From: Formicincola oecophyllae
Lineage (GTDB): Bacteria > Pseudomonadota > Alphaproteobacteria > Acetobacterales > Acetobacteraceae
DNA: 64,000 nt
Assembly (NCBI RefSeq): GCF_006542395.2
Contig: NZ_CP038231.1
Coordinates: 248,001-312,000 of the forward strand
Reading direction: 5' to 3'
Positions 1 through 13,142 of the stretch are shown piece by piece (within the stretch, counting starts at the first letter, position 1; each line of letters starts with the position of its first letter). A program made the translations under genes and the position numbers. The notes beneath the pieces were generated by a model. It was not told the origin of the DNA. It did not search any database and was given only the letters and a program-made list of their open reading frames with translations.

Positions 1-1
1 T

Positions 2-763
2 GGTGGCTTCATGGCAACCCAAGCTGTGGCCCCGGGGAAAGGCGCGGGTGTTGAAGGTGTGGGCACGCTTGAACACCTGCTGGCAGCCTGCCATTTGGTT
101 GGGCTGGACAATGTGAACATCACTGTTGAGGGGCCAGAGATCCCCATCTTGGATGGTGGCGCTTGGCTGTGGGTGCAAATGCTGCAAACGGCTGGTCTGG
201 TCAAACAGCCCAGCAAGCGTTGCTTGACCCGCCCTACATCTAAAATCCGTGTGGAAGCTGCCCATGGGCAAGCATGGCTGGAAGCCCACCCTCCCTTGCC
301 AGGGCAGGAGGGTGTGCTCTCCCTCAGCCTGACCATTGATTTCCCCCATGAGGCCATTGGGCGCCAAAGGGCTTTCCTTGTCCTTGGCCAGCGCAGCGCA
401 AGCGAACCACTCCTTGGCACCCCACCCACGCAGCCCAAAACCATGGCCGCCAGCCGCACTTTTGTGGAACGGGGCGCCATTGTGGCGCTGCAATCATCAG
501 GCCGCGCCTTAGGGGGCTCCCTGGCCCACGCCCTGGTGGCCGATGAAAGCAGCGGCACTGTCATCAACCCAGGTGGGGTGCGGTGGGGGGGACAAGAATT
601 CGTTCACCACAAACTCCTTGACCTCCTTGGTGACCTCTACACCACAGGAAACGCCGTCCGCGGGCGTTTTGAAGGTTTCTGCAGTGGTCACCGCCTTAAC
701 GGCGCCTTGGTGCAGGCCTTGGCCCAACAGGCCCCCATGTGGCCAACATGTACGAAAATGTGA
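2..763 (+). CDS. lpxC: UDP-3-O-acyl-N-acetylglucosamine deacetylase, 5'-truncated by window edge
   Basis: Zinc deacetylase that commits UDP-3-O-acyl-GlcNAc to lipid A synthesis in the cytoplasm. The reading frame is open to the window edge and the protein begins close to the family's first zinc motif, so roughly the first 60-70 residues lie upstream. Visible hallmarks are TLEHLLAA (zinc His, codon at 74-76), GLDN, the PEIPILDGG loop, and the C-terminal FVHHKLLDLLGDL (zinc His and Asp, about 600-640) followed by SGHRLNGALVQAL. The linker between the two LpxC domains is longer and more proline-rich than in the E. coli enzyme. It is followed after 92 bases by bamD, the usual alphaproteobacterial order downstream of the division cluster. 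Family assignment is firm; the start is not visible. Confidence 0.95.
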   Translation, partial: GGFMATQAVAPGKGAGVEGVGTLEHLLAACHLVGLDNVNITVEGPEIPILDGGAWLWVQMLQTAGLVKQPSKRCLTRPTSKIRVEAAHGQAWLEAHPPLPGQEGVLSLSLTIDFPHEAIGRQRAFLVLGQRSASEPLLGTPPTQPKTMAASRTFVERGAIVALQSSGRALGGSLAHALVADESSGTVINPGGVRWGGQEFVHHKLLDLLGDLYTTGNAVRGRFEGFCSGHRLNGALVQALAQQAPMWPTCTKM

Positions 764-855
764 CAAACAAGGTGAAACGATTTTATGGCGCTGAAAAGGC
801 ATTGAATTCGCCCAGCAGCACTGGTTCCCACCAATCCCCATGATATAAGGCCATT

Positions 856-2466
856 ATGGCTCGACAGCGCCCCCTTACCGCCCCTTTTCAGCCCCACCAC
901 GACCAGGTTCCAGCCTGCCGGGGGGGCGCGCGCCTCGGCACTTTTGCTTTGCTTGGGGGCATGGGGTTGCTAGCGGCCCTAGCCCTTGGCGGCTGCAATG
1001 ATGAGGACGTCTCCAAAGAGTTACCACGCTCCGCTGATGCGGAGACGCTTTACAATGATGGCCTCGATGCTTTGAGGACAGGGCGCTACAAGCTAGCTTC
1101 AGCTGAATTTGAGCTCCTGCAGCAAAGCTACCCTTATTCAGGCTACACTGGCAGCGCTGAGCTGATGGAAGGCTACGCTTACTACCTGCAGGATGAATAC
1201 GCTCTTTCCGTGCAGCAGCTGGAGCGGTTCCTGCAGCTGCACCCCACTAGCCCAGACGCTGCCTACGCCTACTATTTGCGTGCGCTCTGCTACTATGAGC
1301 AAATCGGCATCGTCTCACGCGATCAGCTTTCCACTGTGGAGGCCATGGATGCTTTGCAGGAGGTGGTGGCCCGCTTCCCGCAAACCGCCTACGCACGTGA
1401 CGCGCGCTTGAAAATCGACCTTTGCCGCGACCATTTGGCCGGCAAGGAAATGATGGTGGGGCGCTTCTACGAAGAACAGCGCGATTACCAGGGGGCCATG
1501 GGCCGTTACCAGCGCGTCATCCAGGATTACCAAAGCACCAACCACGTTCCAGAGGCGCTTGAGCGCCTGGTGGAGGTTAGCCTTGATTTAGGCCTGGTGG
1601 ATGAGGCTCGCACGGACGCCGCCGTGCTGGGCTACAACTACCCAGACAGCAAATGGTACCGCTTTGCTTACAACAAGCTTAAATGGCACCATTTGCTGAC
1701 CCCACGCATCTACCAGCCCAACAAGAACGGCACAGCTGAGGGGACCAGCGGCCAGGGCAACAGCCCTTACACCAACCCCAACCACCAAACAGCCCACCCC
1801 GGCCCCAAAGGGGCCCAAGAGCAGGGGCGTAGCACCCCCTCCACAGCGGGCGCGCATGGCGCTTCCGCCAACACCAAGAATCAGGGGGCGCCTTCCACCC
1901 CCGCACCTAACAAAGGATCCCACCCCGCCAATTTGGCCCCCGCCAGCCCTGTGCTGCCCAAGCCACCCCCAGCACGTGACGACCGTTCCTACGACATCGA
2001 AACCTGGGTGCCCCCCAAGGCTGTACCACTGCCCCCGCCACCAGCGGAGCGTTTCACACCTTCTGTACCAGTTGGGCAGGCCACGCACGGGCGTACGGCA
2101 GCCAGCGGCACCTGGGGCAGGCCCTCGCGCCGTGGCGGCCCTTCCAGGCCATACCGCCCCACTGGGCCGGAAGGCTATGCCCCCTCCAGGCCTTCCCAGG
2201 CACAGCGCCCCTTGGCGGGCAGCTGGTATGGCAGCGGCACGCCAGAGGCCATCGGGCCTGATGGCATGGTGGAAGCGCCCGATTACGCTCCCTCCGTGCC
2301 GTTGCATGCGCCTAACATTGTGGATGTTCCCAACCCCCCAGCCCCACCACCGCCTGGCGATATTGACGATGATCTTGACGTCCTGCCCCGCAAACCTGAT
2401 GGCGCTGGTGGTGTCATGGGGTCTGTTGGCAATTTTCTGGGTGATGTTTGGGACAAGATGTTCTGA
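856..2466 (+). CDS. bamD: Outer membrane assembly lipoprotein BamD with long proline-rich C-terminal extension
   Basis: Lipoprotein of the BAM complex that helps insert beta-barrel proteins into the outer membrane. The N-terminus carries a signal with lipobox LGGC (Cys47 from this start). Residues about 60-275 form TPR-like helical repeats typical of BamD/ComL, for example ETLYNDGLDALRTGRY and FPQTAYARDARLKIDLCRDHL. The protein is 536 residues, about twice the E. coli length, because residues from about 285 to the end are a low-complexity Pro/Gly/Ser/Ala-rich tail ending in an acidic patch and a short hydrophobic segment. An ATG at residue 36 lies inside the signal and would leave no charged n-region, so the upstream ATG is preferred. 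Sits between lpxC and recN. Confidence 0.93.
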   Translation: MARQRPLTAPFQPHHDQVPACRGGARLGTFALLGGMGLLAALALGGCNDEDVSKELPRSADAETLYNDGLDALRTGRYKLASAEFELLQQSYPYSGYTGSAELMEGYAYYLQDEYALSVQQLERFLQLHPTSPDAAYAYYLRALCYYEQIGIVSRDQLSTVEAMDALQEVVARFPQTAYARDARLKIDLCRDHLAGKEMMVGRFYEEQRDYQGAMGRYQRVIQDYQSTNHVPEALERLVEVSLDLGLVDEARTDAAVLGYNYPDSKWYRFAYNKLKWHHLLTPRIYQPNKNGTAEGTSGQGNSPYTNPNHQTAHPGPKGAQEQGRSTPSTAGAHGASANTKNQGAPSTPAPNKGSHPANLAPASPVLPKPPPARDDRSYDIETWVPPKAVPLPPPPAERFTPSVPVGQATHGRTAASGTWGRPSRRGGPSRPYRPTGPEGYAPSRPSQAQRPLAGSWYGSGTPEAIGPDGMVEAPDYAPSVPLHAPNIVDVPNPPAPPPPGDIDDDLDVLPRKPDGAGGVMGSVGNFLGDVWDKMF

Positions 2467-2672
2467 CCAGGCCAGCGTTGCTGGCGGGTGGGTGCGGAAT
2501 TCCTGCCACAGGCAACAAGGTTTCAGGTCCGAGGCGCTTCCCTGTCAGGGCACCTGCATTATGATGGGCCCTCCATGTTAGGCGGCAGGCTGGATGCGCT
2601 GAGCCACCGGCTGCCCAAACGCCCAGCTGCCCCGCTCGCCACAGAGGTCCCAATGACGCAAAACAACGTGCC

Positions 2673-6811
<4,139 letters not shown>

Positions 6812-6877
6812 GGGGCGCTTGCCCAGCCACTGCCGTGCGCCCCACCGTGCCCCCTTGCCGAAAGCCCCCTTAATACT

Positions 6878-8464
6878 ATGAGTGCCCCCCTTTCCGTTGC
6901 CGTCCCTGCCGCCGTCACAGCGGCTGTCGCCACCACGCCTGCCGCGCCTGCCCTTATGGCGGCGCAGGCTGCAACCCAGGCGACACAGGAAGGGGGGTTC
7001 TGGGCTGAGCCAAACGTGCTGTTCATTTCAGGGCTTCTGGCCATGGCGGCGCTGATTGGCGTTTCCATCCTGATTGCCCTTTCGGAGATCTCCTTTGCGG
7101 CCGCCCATGAAACCCGCATGCGCACCCTGGCCAAGGAGGGCAGCAAGCAGGCTCAGGATTTCCTCAAGCTGCGTGCCAACAGCGGCCAGGTCATCACTAC
7201 GTTTCAAATCTGCCTCAACGCGGTTGGGGTTCTGGGGGGGTTGGTTTCAGAATCTCTTTTCACGGAACCATTCGCTCATTTTCTGCATTGGTGCGGCCTC
7301 TCCCCCACCAGTGCCGAAAACGCTGGCGGCATCCTGGCCTTTATTCTGGTGACGGGCCTGTTCGTTATTTTCGCTGACCTGCTGCCCAAGCGTATTGCCA
7401 TGAACGCGCCTGACAAAGTGGCGCTCTCCGTCTCCTGGTTCCCTGCGGCGGCTTTGAAGGTACTTTACCCTTTCGTGTTGGTTTTCTCCTACCTTTCAGA
7501 TGTGCTGCTGCGCTTGCTACGCATCCCCGCTACACCCACTATTGAACCCATAACCCCTGAAGACTTGCGTGACGTCCTTGACGCCGGCACCAAGTCTGGC
7601 GCCCTGCTGAAGCAGGAACACAAAATGATTGAAAACGTCATGGCGCTGCAGAACCGTTCTGTGGGGTCAGCCATGACGCCCCGTGACGAGATCGTCTATC
7701 TCGACGTCACGGAAAGCCTGGAAAGCCAACGCAACAAGGTGCGCGCCAAGCCTTATTCACGCTACCCGCTGTGCGATGGCGACCTTGATCACGTCATCGG
7801 CTCCATCCGCGCTGAGGATGTTCTGGTGGCTGTGGTGGAGGAACCGTCCGTCCTCACAGAGACTGTCCCCACCTCGCGCAATCAGATTTACCACATGCGC
7901 CGCGATGTGCTGTCGCTGCCTGACACTCTCAACCTTTGGGAGACGTTAGCCCAGTTTGACGCGCATGGCGCTGGATTTGCCCTCATCGTCAGCGAATATG
8001 GCCTGGTGGTGGGGCTGATTACCTACAAGGACATCATGGGCGCCTTGATGGACGGGCTTGCCAACCCGTTTGAAGAGCAGGCGATCGTCCAGCGTGACGG
8101 CGACTCATGGTTGATTGACGGCGCAGCCCCCGTTGGTGACGTTGAGCGCGAGTTGGGCGTCACGCTGTGTGGTGAAGGGGAAGACTTCGACACCATCGCT
8201 GGGTTCATCGTCAAGAACCTGCGCCGTACAGCCCGCAAAGCAGATAAGGTGGAGGTCGGCTCCTTCCGCTTTGAGGTAGTTGACGTGGACGGATTCCGCA
8301 TTAACCAGCTTTTGGTGACGCGCATCGCCCCACCACCAGGCCCCCCTGCGCCACGCCGCATCAGGGAAGCGCAGCACAAAGCCTTGGGCAAGGCCCCCTC
8401 ACAGGCAGCACCCCTGCAGGGCGAAAAAGCGCCCCCCACTACCGCCAAGCCTAAAAACCGTTGA
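6878..8464 (+). CDS. CNNM/CBS-domain membrane protein, CorC/HlyC (TlyC) family
   Basis: Inner-membrane protein of the hemolysin C/CorC-like family, which is linked to magnesium or cobalt efflux; the substrate here is not known. The Ala-rich N-terminus (about 40 residues) is followed by a CNNM (DUF21) membrane domain with about four hydrophobic helices (residues 45-225), including the conserved FADLLPKRIAMNAP. Next comes a CBS pair beginning at MTPRDEIVYLDV (about 265-390) and a C-terminal CorC_HlyC transporter-associated domain (about 405-490) with GEGEDFDTIAGFI. A Pro/Ala tail ends the 528-residue protein. It lies 66 bases after ligA on the same strand but may have its own promoter. Older names such as hemolysin are family labels and not evidence of haemolysis. 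Confidence 0.88.
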   Translation: MSAPLSVAVPAAVTAAVATTPAAPALMAAQAATQATQEGGFWAEPNVLFISGLLAMAALIGVSILIALSEISFAAAHETRMRTLAKEGSKQAQDFLKLRANSGQVITTFQICLNAVGVLGGLVSESLFTEPFAHFLHWCGLSPTSAENAGGILAFILVTGLFVIFADLLPKRIAMNAPDKVALSVSWFPAAALKVLYPFVLVFSYLSDVLLRLLRIPATPTIEPITPEDLRDVLDAGTKSGALLKQEHKMIENVMALQNRSVGSAMTPRDEIVYLDVTESLESQRNKVRAKPYSRYPLCDGDLDHVIGSIRAEDVLVAVVEEPSVLTETVPTSRNQIYHMRRDVLSLPDTLNLWETLAQFDAHGAGFALIVSEYGLVVGLITYKDIMGALMDGLANPFEEQAIVQRDGDSWLIDGAAPVGDVERELGVTLCGEGEDFDTIAGFIVKNLRRTARKADKVEVGSFRFEVVDVDGFRINQLLVTRIAPPPGPPAPRRIREAQHKALGKAPSQAAPLQGEKAPPTTAKPKNR

Positions 8465-8537
8465 ACCCCCCCCTGCCTAAGGGCAGAATGGCATCAGCCA
8501 GCACGCCAGTGCCCGTTCCAGCGGCTGTGGAGGCCCT

Positions 8538-10235
8538 ATGAAGCAAAGAAAAACCAAACGCCCCCCCTTTGCGCAGGCCAGTGCGGCGCTTCTGGGCACT
8601 GTTGCGCTGTGTGGCGCCACAACTGCACCAACCTTTGCAGCGCCACTGCCACCCCCTGTACCTGAAGCAGCAACGCCGCTGGGCCCTGGGGACTATGTAG
8701 TGCCGCCTTTGGCCAGCGCCAGTGGGCCTGCGCACCCCAAACCCTTAGCGCTTCACGTGGCGGCAGGGGTGGAGAGCCTACGTGCCCTCATCAGTTTCAT
8801 CCCATGCTCCCATCCACCGCCTTCCGCTAGTCCTGCTGAAGCGGCGCGCTGCAAAACGCCTGACATCACCTTGCTGGCCAAAACATGGAACGTACCTGTT
8901 GCAGCAGTGCCTGAAGGGGGCAAAGCACCCCACAGGCAGCTGACAAACAGCAGCACCATGCGCTTCAGCCTGGGCAGCAGCGGAAACCCAGATGGCCTGG
9001 CTGACGAAGGGTCCGATGTTGACCCCAGCATGGGCATGGAAGCCAGCTTCATCAACATGGCGCCTGGCCACACAGCCATGCCTCAATTGCTGGTTTCAGG
9101 CTTCACGGGGGGGGCGCATTGCTGTGAGGTCACCAGCCTTTATGGGCGTGATAGCGCTGGACATTGGCGCAGCTGGAACCTGCCCATGCAGGAGGGTGGA
9201 CCGCCCCCCATCATCCAGCCAGTACCGTACAACCCAGCCCAGGCGAACCAGAACAAGGGCCTTTTTGGAACGGCGGGGGCCAATTCTAAGGCCCTTATGC
9301 GGGCCTTCGTTCTGGATGACGAAGCTTTTTTCTACAGCTTCGCCAGTTTTGCCAGTTCATTCGCTCCCGCCGTCCTCATGAGTTGGGACCCGCAGAAAGG
9401 GCTCAGTACGGTTACACGCCAGCCTGCTTACAGGGCGTGGCTGCAGGCAGATGCCCGCCGCACCAATGCTTGGGCACGCCACAGCCCCCCTGTTGATGAA
9501 CCTGATGGCTACCTGGCCTGGTTTGTAGCCACAGCGGCCAATTTAGGGCGTTTGGAGGAAGCTTGGCAGGTCATGCTGCGCTATGAGGACCCCAAAGGCG
9601 ATGGCTTTGGCATGTCACGTTGTATGCTTGACGTCCCCCCGACTGAGCAAACCCATTGCACAGCGGAACAGAACAAGCTTCTGCCCTTCCCCCAGGGGTT
9701 GGCAGCGTTCTTGGTCAAGCAAGGCTACATTACTCAACAGGAAGCGGCCCACCTGCCGCAGGTGGCGGTTGCTGACCAGGAACGCCCCCCTTTGCGCAGT
9801 ATGGTGACGGCTGCTGCCAGCGTGCTTGAAGCACCCCTGCCAGCCACGCCCCCAACAGCTGTGGCGGCTGGAGGTGGTGCCGTCACATCGGCCCACACGA
9901 ACACGGACGCGCCGGCAGCAGAGACTGCAGAAAGCAAAAACGCAACCACCACTGAGGCACGCAACGAAATCCTGGGAAGCGCCCAGGCTGACCTGGCTGC
10001 TAAAAGCCCCCACAAGCCCATCATGCTGTGGGGGCGGGAGCTGACGTTCCTGCAATTCCTGCTGTTGGGAGTGTTTGGACTGTTTGTCTACCTTTTGCCA
10101 AGCGCCATAGCCTATGCACGCAAACTGCCCAAACGGGCCTTGGTCCTGTTGTTGAATGTAGTAACGGGATTCACCATTGTAGGCTGGTTTGGCGCGCTTT
10201 ACCTTGCCCTGTTTTCACAGGCGGGCAGGCGTTAA
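8538..10235 (+). CDS. Exported protein with C-terminal superinfection-immunity-type two-helix domain
   Basis: A 565-residue protein with an N-terminal signal peptide (basic start, then a hydrophobic run ending near APTFAAP). A large periplasmic part of unknown function contains GFTGGAHCCEVTSLYG and several Cys pairs. A low-complexity Ala/Thr linker spans about residues 420-495. The last 65 residues hold two hydrophobic helices with the pattern LLPSAIAYARKLPKRALVL and VTGFTIVGWFGALYLAL. That pattern matches the small superinfection-immunity family (LPS-x-IA, a short basic turn, LN-x-x-x-GWT-x-x-GW). In that family small membrane proteins block phage genome entry, but the domain also occurs in housekeeping proteins, so an anti-phage role is only a possibility. 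The assignment rests on recalled family pattern, not a search. Confidence 0.6.
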   Translation: MKQRKTKRPPFAQASAALLGTVALCGATTAPTFAAPLPPPVPEAATPLGPGDYVVPPLASASGPAHPKPLALHVAAGVESLRALISFIPCSHPPPSASPAEAARCKTPDITLLAKTWNVPVAAVPEGGKAPHRQLTNSSTMRFSLGSSGNPDGLADEGSDVDPSMGMEASFINMAPGHTAMPQLLVSGFTGGAHCCEVTSLYGRDSAGHWRSWNLPMQEGGPPPIIQPVPYNPAQANQNKGLFGTAGANSKALMRAFVLDDEAFFYSFASFASSFAPAVLMSWDPQKGLSTVTRQPAYRAWLQADARRTNAWARHSPPVDEPDGYLAWFVATAANLGRLEEAWQVMLRYEDPKGDGFGMSRCMLDVPPTEQTHCTAEQNKLLPFPQGLAAFLVKQGYITQQEAAHLPQVAVADQERPPLRSMVTAAASVLEAPLPATPPTAVAAGGGAVTSAHTNTDAPAAETAESKNATTTEARNEILGSAQADLAAKSPHKPIMLWGRELTFLQFLLLGVFGLFVYLLPSAIAYARKLPKRALVLLLNVVTGFTIVGWFGALYLALFSQAGRR

Positions 10236-10273
10236 GCAGCCCTCACGGCGTGCCAGATGGGGGACGGTCAAAT

Positions 10274-10307
10274 CAAAAGCCGCCTACCCAGAGGGCGGCG
10301 GCTTTGA
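10274..10307 (-). terminator. Rho-independent terminator of the tRNA-Arg/Pro transcript
   Basis: A 9-bp stem (10276-10284 with 10297-10305, AAAGCCGCC pairing with GGCGGCTTT) is followed on the minus strand by a run of T. It lies just downstream of tRNA-Arg on the minus strand and 40 bases past the stop of the plus-strand gene, so it may serve both. Confidence 0.65.
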
Positions 10308-10345
10308 AAGCATCATAAAGCAGGGGCAGCAGGGCTGGGGTTTCA

Positions 10346-10419
<74 letters not shown>

Positions 10420-10432
10420 CCAAAAGCTTAAA

Positions 10433-10509
10433 TGGTCGGGGCGAGAGGATTCGAACCTCCGGCCCTCTGCTCCCAAAGCAGATGCGCTACCAGGCTGCGC
10501 TACGCCCCG
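10433..10509 (-). tRNA. tRNA-Pro (anticodon TGG)
   Basis: Minus-strand cloverleaf with acceptor CGGGGCG pairing with CGCCCCG, anticodon loop TTTGGGA (anticodon TGG) and T-arm GGTTCGAATCC. The 3' CCA is encoded (10433-10435). It lies 13 bases upstream of tRNA-Arg and is probably co-transcribed with it. Confidence 0.95.
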
Positions 10510-10632
10510 ACCGTGCTGCGGACCATAGCCGATAGCATGGTCGCCGCGCAATGGCCTTAGTGCGAAAATCATTCAAACACAGCATAAAAAGGCCAACGGA
10601 CCTTGCTTGTCAGGGCTTGAAGGACGTCTCAT

Positions 10633-11172
10633 TCACGATTTATGCGCAAGCGGCGCCACAAACATCGGCGCTGTGTCCCAAGGGAACAGCACCCATGTTT
10701 TCTGCGCGATGGGGGTGACGTAGTAATCCGTTTGGGGCTGGCCTTTGGGTTTGGCGTAAAGGCATGCGAAAACCGCTTTGGGCAGCAGAGCACGCACTTC
10801 CTTGGCAGTCACCCCTGAATCCACCAAGTCGTCAATCACCACAAAACCCTCCCCATCGCCAGCCGCAACGGGGGCCTTCAGCAGGTTGGGTTCGCCCTGG
10901 GTGCCTTCCTCGCCCTCATAGCTGGCGATGCAAACTGTCTCCACCAAGCGGCTGCCTGTTTCACGCGCCACAATGGCCGCAGGGATTAAGCCGCCGCGTG
11001 AAATCGCTACCAAACCTTTGATGGCCCCGTTTTGGCTGCATTCCCGCATGAGGGTGGCAGCCAGGGTGCGCGCATCACGGTGAAGTTGATCCCAGGTGAT
11101 GGTGGCATAATCAGGCGCTGATGCTTCTGGCGCATGAGCGGGGGCAGAAGAAACAGTGTTGGGGCTGGACAT
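10633..11172 (-). CDS. gpt: Xanthine-guanine phosphoribosyltransferase
   Basis: Purine salvage enzyme transferring phosphoribose from PRPP to xanthine, guanine or hypoxanthine, in the cytoplasm. From the ATG at 11172 it is 179 residues. The PRPP-binding loop VVIDDLVDSG is at 111-120, an ISRGG turn at 57-61, and the family C-terminus FPWDTAP is present. The longer frame starts with GTG at 11196; the internal ATG fits the family length better. The first 20 residues are a Ser/Ala/Pro leader not seen in the E. coli protein. It lies between tRNA-Asn and tRNA-Pro on the same strand with no partner gene. Confidence 0.9.
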   Translation of the reverse strand: MSSPNTVSSAPAHAPEASAPDYATITWDQLHRDARTLAATLMRECSQNGAIKGLVAISRGGLIPAAIVARETGSRLVETVCIASYEGEEGTQGEPNLLKAPVAAGDGEGFVVIDDLVDSGVTAKEVRALLPKAVFACLYAKPKGQPQTDYYVTPIAQKTWVLFPWDTAPMFVAPLAHKS

Positions 11173-11281
11173 GGAAAAGCGGCGCTCCGGTCGCACACGC
11201 CCAGAGGGCAGTGGAACGAAAACGCCGCTTCATGACGCTGCCCGTTAGCCAGGCGCTTGTTCAAATTGTTCAGAAAAAGAG

Positions 11282-11357
11282 TGGCTCCCGAAGTAGGACT
11301 CGAACCTACGACCCAGCGATTAACAGTCGCTTGCTCTACCAACTGAGCTATTCGGGA
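11282..11357 (-). tRNA. tRNA-Asn (anticodon GTT)
   Basis: Minus-strand cloverleaf with acceptor TCCCGAA pairing with TTCGGGA, anticodon loop CTGTTAA (anticodon GTT), T-arm GGTTCGAGTCC and encoded CCA (11282-11284). It lies between rnhA and gpt on the same strand. Confidence 0.96.
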
Positions 11358-11438
11358 ACAACGAGGACTTATCTACCGAAGCTGCCGGACGCCGTAAAGC
11401 CCCCTGAAACGCTTTTTTTCATTTTTCCGAACATTTCC

Positions 11439-11930
11439 TCAACTTCCCCCGCTTGAGGCCTTCAAAGCGCGCTCCACCTCTTCACGCCCTTGCGTTGCCA
11501 AAGCGTCCACATGTTCGTTCTCAGCAACGCCGGAATGACCCTTCACCCAATGCCAGCTTACGTCATGACGGTTGGCCGCATCCACCAATCTTTCCCAAAG
11601 GTCCTTGTTGGCCACAGGCTGCTTGGCGGCCGTGCGCCAGTTGTTGCGTTGCCAGGCGGCCACCCATTTGGTGATGCCGTTGCGCACATAGGTGCTATCT
11701 GTGGAAAGACGCACATTGCAAGGCCATTTGAGGACCTCAAGCGCCACGCACGCCGCCATCAGCTCCATTCGATTGTTGGTGGTGGCTCCCTCCCCCCCTT
11801 TGAGGGAACGTTCATGGCCACGGCAGCGCAACAGGGCCCCCCACCCCCCTGGGCCTGGGTTGGGGCGGCAGCCGCCATCTGTCCAGATGGCCACTTCATC
11901 CCTTCCCGGCACAGGTGCCTGCACGATCAT
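11439..11930 (-). CDS. rnhA: Ribonuclease HI
   Basis: Cleaves RNA in RNA-DNA hybrids, for example Okazaki primers. All catalytic positions can be read: Asp18 (TDGG), Glu56 (RMELMA), Asp78 (TDSTYV), His132 (KGHSG) and Asp142 (HVDALA). The basic handle region with [10 protein letters not shown] is present, as in the E. coli type. Length is 163, near the usual 155. The start overlaps the end of thrB by 4 bases, so the two are coupled; the thrB-rnhA pairing is common in alphaproteobacteria. Confidence 0.96.
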   Translation of the reverse strand: MIVQAPVPGRDEVAIWTDGGCRPNPGPGGWGALLRCRGHERSLKGGEGATTNNRMELMAACVALEVLKWPCNVRLSTDSTYVRNGITKWVAAWQRNNWRTAAKQPVANKDLWERLVDAANRHDVSWHWVKGHSGVAENEHVDALATQGREEVERALKASSGGS

Positions 11931-13015
11931 GACCTTTTCCCCAAAACCCTCAGGACCGCCACCACGTCAGCGCGCTGGAAAGCCTGCAGACGTTCACCAT
12001 AAACCCACGGGCTTTTGCGCGTCACCAAGGCACCGGGGGGGGTGGCCAGCCAATCATGCAGGCGGGTGAGGAGAAAGCGCATGGCAGCCCCCTGGCACAG
12101 GACAGGCAAGGCTGCCACTTCACCAGCCACCAACGGCCTGACAGCCTGGTAGCCTGCAAGCAACGCCTGAGCATGGTCTTTATTGAATAAAGCACGCCCC
12201 CCTACAGACACAGCCCCCTCTGGCTCATCAAAGCACCATGCGTTCAGGGCAATGGCAATGTCCCAAGCCAGCAGGTCCGTGCAAGCGAAATAGAAGTCAA
12301 TCATGCCAGCCAAGCGGGAACTGCCTTCAGCGCCTTCGGTAAAAAACACGTTGTCAGGGAACAAGTCAGCGTGTACTTGGCCACGTGGGCAACTGGCAGC
12401 GCCTGGCCACTGGACAAGGAGTCCTGGCAACGCCTGTCCGGCCAAATGGGCCAGGGCAGCTACCGCCTGGCTTTCTGAACCAGTGGGCTGGTGGTGGGCC
12501 ATTTCATGGCAACGCGCGAGGAGTCCCTGCCAACTGCCTGGTCCCAAGGCATTGGCACGCTCTGGGGTGTAGCTTTGCCCTGCCACATGAAGGCGCGCCA
12601 TGGCGGCACCCAGTTCATGACAAGCCTGGGGAGTGATGGCTCCGGCCCCCAATGAACGGCCACGCAGAAAACGAGTAAGGAGCGCGGGTCTGCCCTGAAG
12701 CCTGCCCAAGCACTGTCCAGCCTTGTTGGGCACAGGGGCAGGCACCGCCATTCCAGCCTGGGCCAGATGGCGCATCAGCCCAACGAACCAAGGCAGTTCA
12801 TCTGTGCGTACCCGCTTTTCAAACAAGGTGAGGATAAGCCGCCCCGCCTCCTTTCCAGTCCCGGCATCCCTGATGGGGGTTGGGTGGAGGTTTAGAAGGA
12901 AATTGCTGTTTTCCACTCCCTCAGCGATGGGTTGAATGCTGGCAAGACCACCAACATCATAACCAGCCAAGAACAAACCTGCCTGGGATGTGCTCACAGG
13001 GGTGTAGACAGCCAT
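11927..13015 (-). CDS. thrB: Homoserine kinase, APH-fold type
   Basis: Phosphorylates homoserine in threonine biosynthesis. It belongs to the aminoglycoside-phosphotransferase fold rather than the GHMP fold of E. coli ThrB. Key features are the N-terminal [12 protein letters not shown], the catalytic loop [12 protein letters not shown] (His-x-Asp with downstream Asn) and the metal-binding [23 protein letters not shown]. The start is set at 13015, giving 362 residues, because AAGGAG sits about 6 bases before this ATG; the frame also opens 7 codons earlier. It precedes rnhA with a 4-base overlap. Function is inferred from close family resemblance. Confidence 0.93.
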   Translation of the reverse strand: MAVYTPVSTSQAGLFLAGYDVGGLASIQPIAEGVENSNFLLNLHPTPIRDAGTGKEAGRLILTLFEKRVRTDELPWFVGLMRHLAQAGMAVPAPVPNKAGQCLGRLQGRPALLTRFLRGRSLGAGAITPQACHELGAAMARLHVAGQSYTPERANALGPGSWQGLLARCHEMAHHQPTGSESQAVAALAHLAGQALPGLLVQWPGAASCPRGQVHADLFPDNVFFTEGAEGSSRLAGMIDFYFACTDLLAWDIAIALNAWCFDEPEGAVSVGGRALFNKDHAQALLAGYQAVRPLVAGEVAALPVLCQGAAMRFLLTRLHDWLATPPGALVTRKSPWVYGERLQAFQRADVVAVLRVLGKRS

Positions 13016-13073
13016 TTTCTCTCCTTCTTCACGCACTCTAAATGGTTACCCTGACTGGCGCGTTGCTCAAGGC

Positions 13074-13102
13074 AAAAAGCTGGCCCATGGCAGGCCAGCT
13101 TT
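13074..13102 (-). terminator. Rho-independent terminator downstream of ispH
   Basis: A 10-bp perfect stem (13076-13085 with 13093-13102, AAAGCTGGCC and GGCCAGCTTT) with a 7-base loop ends in a T run on the minus strand, 41 bases past the ispH stop. It separates ispH from thrB. Confidence 0.85.
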
Positions 13103-13142
13103 CCATCCCGTTCAGGGTTACTCAAAGCGGTGCCGTAAAGGC

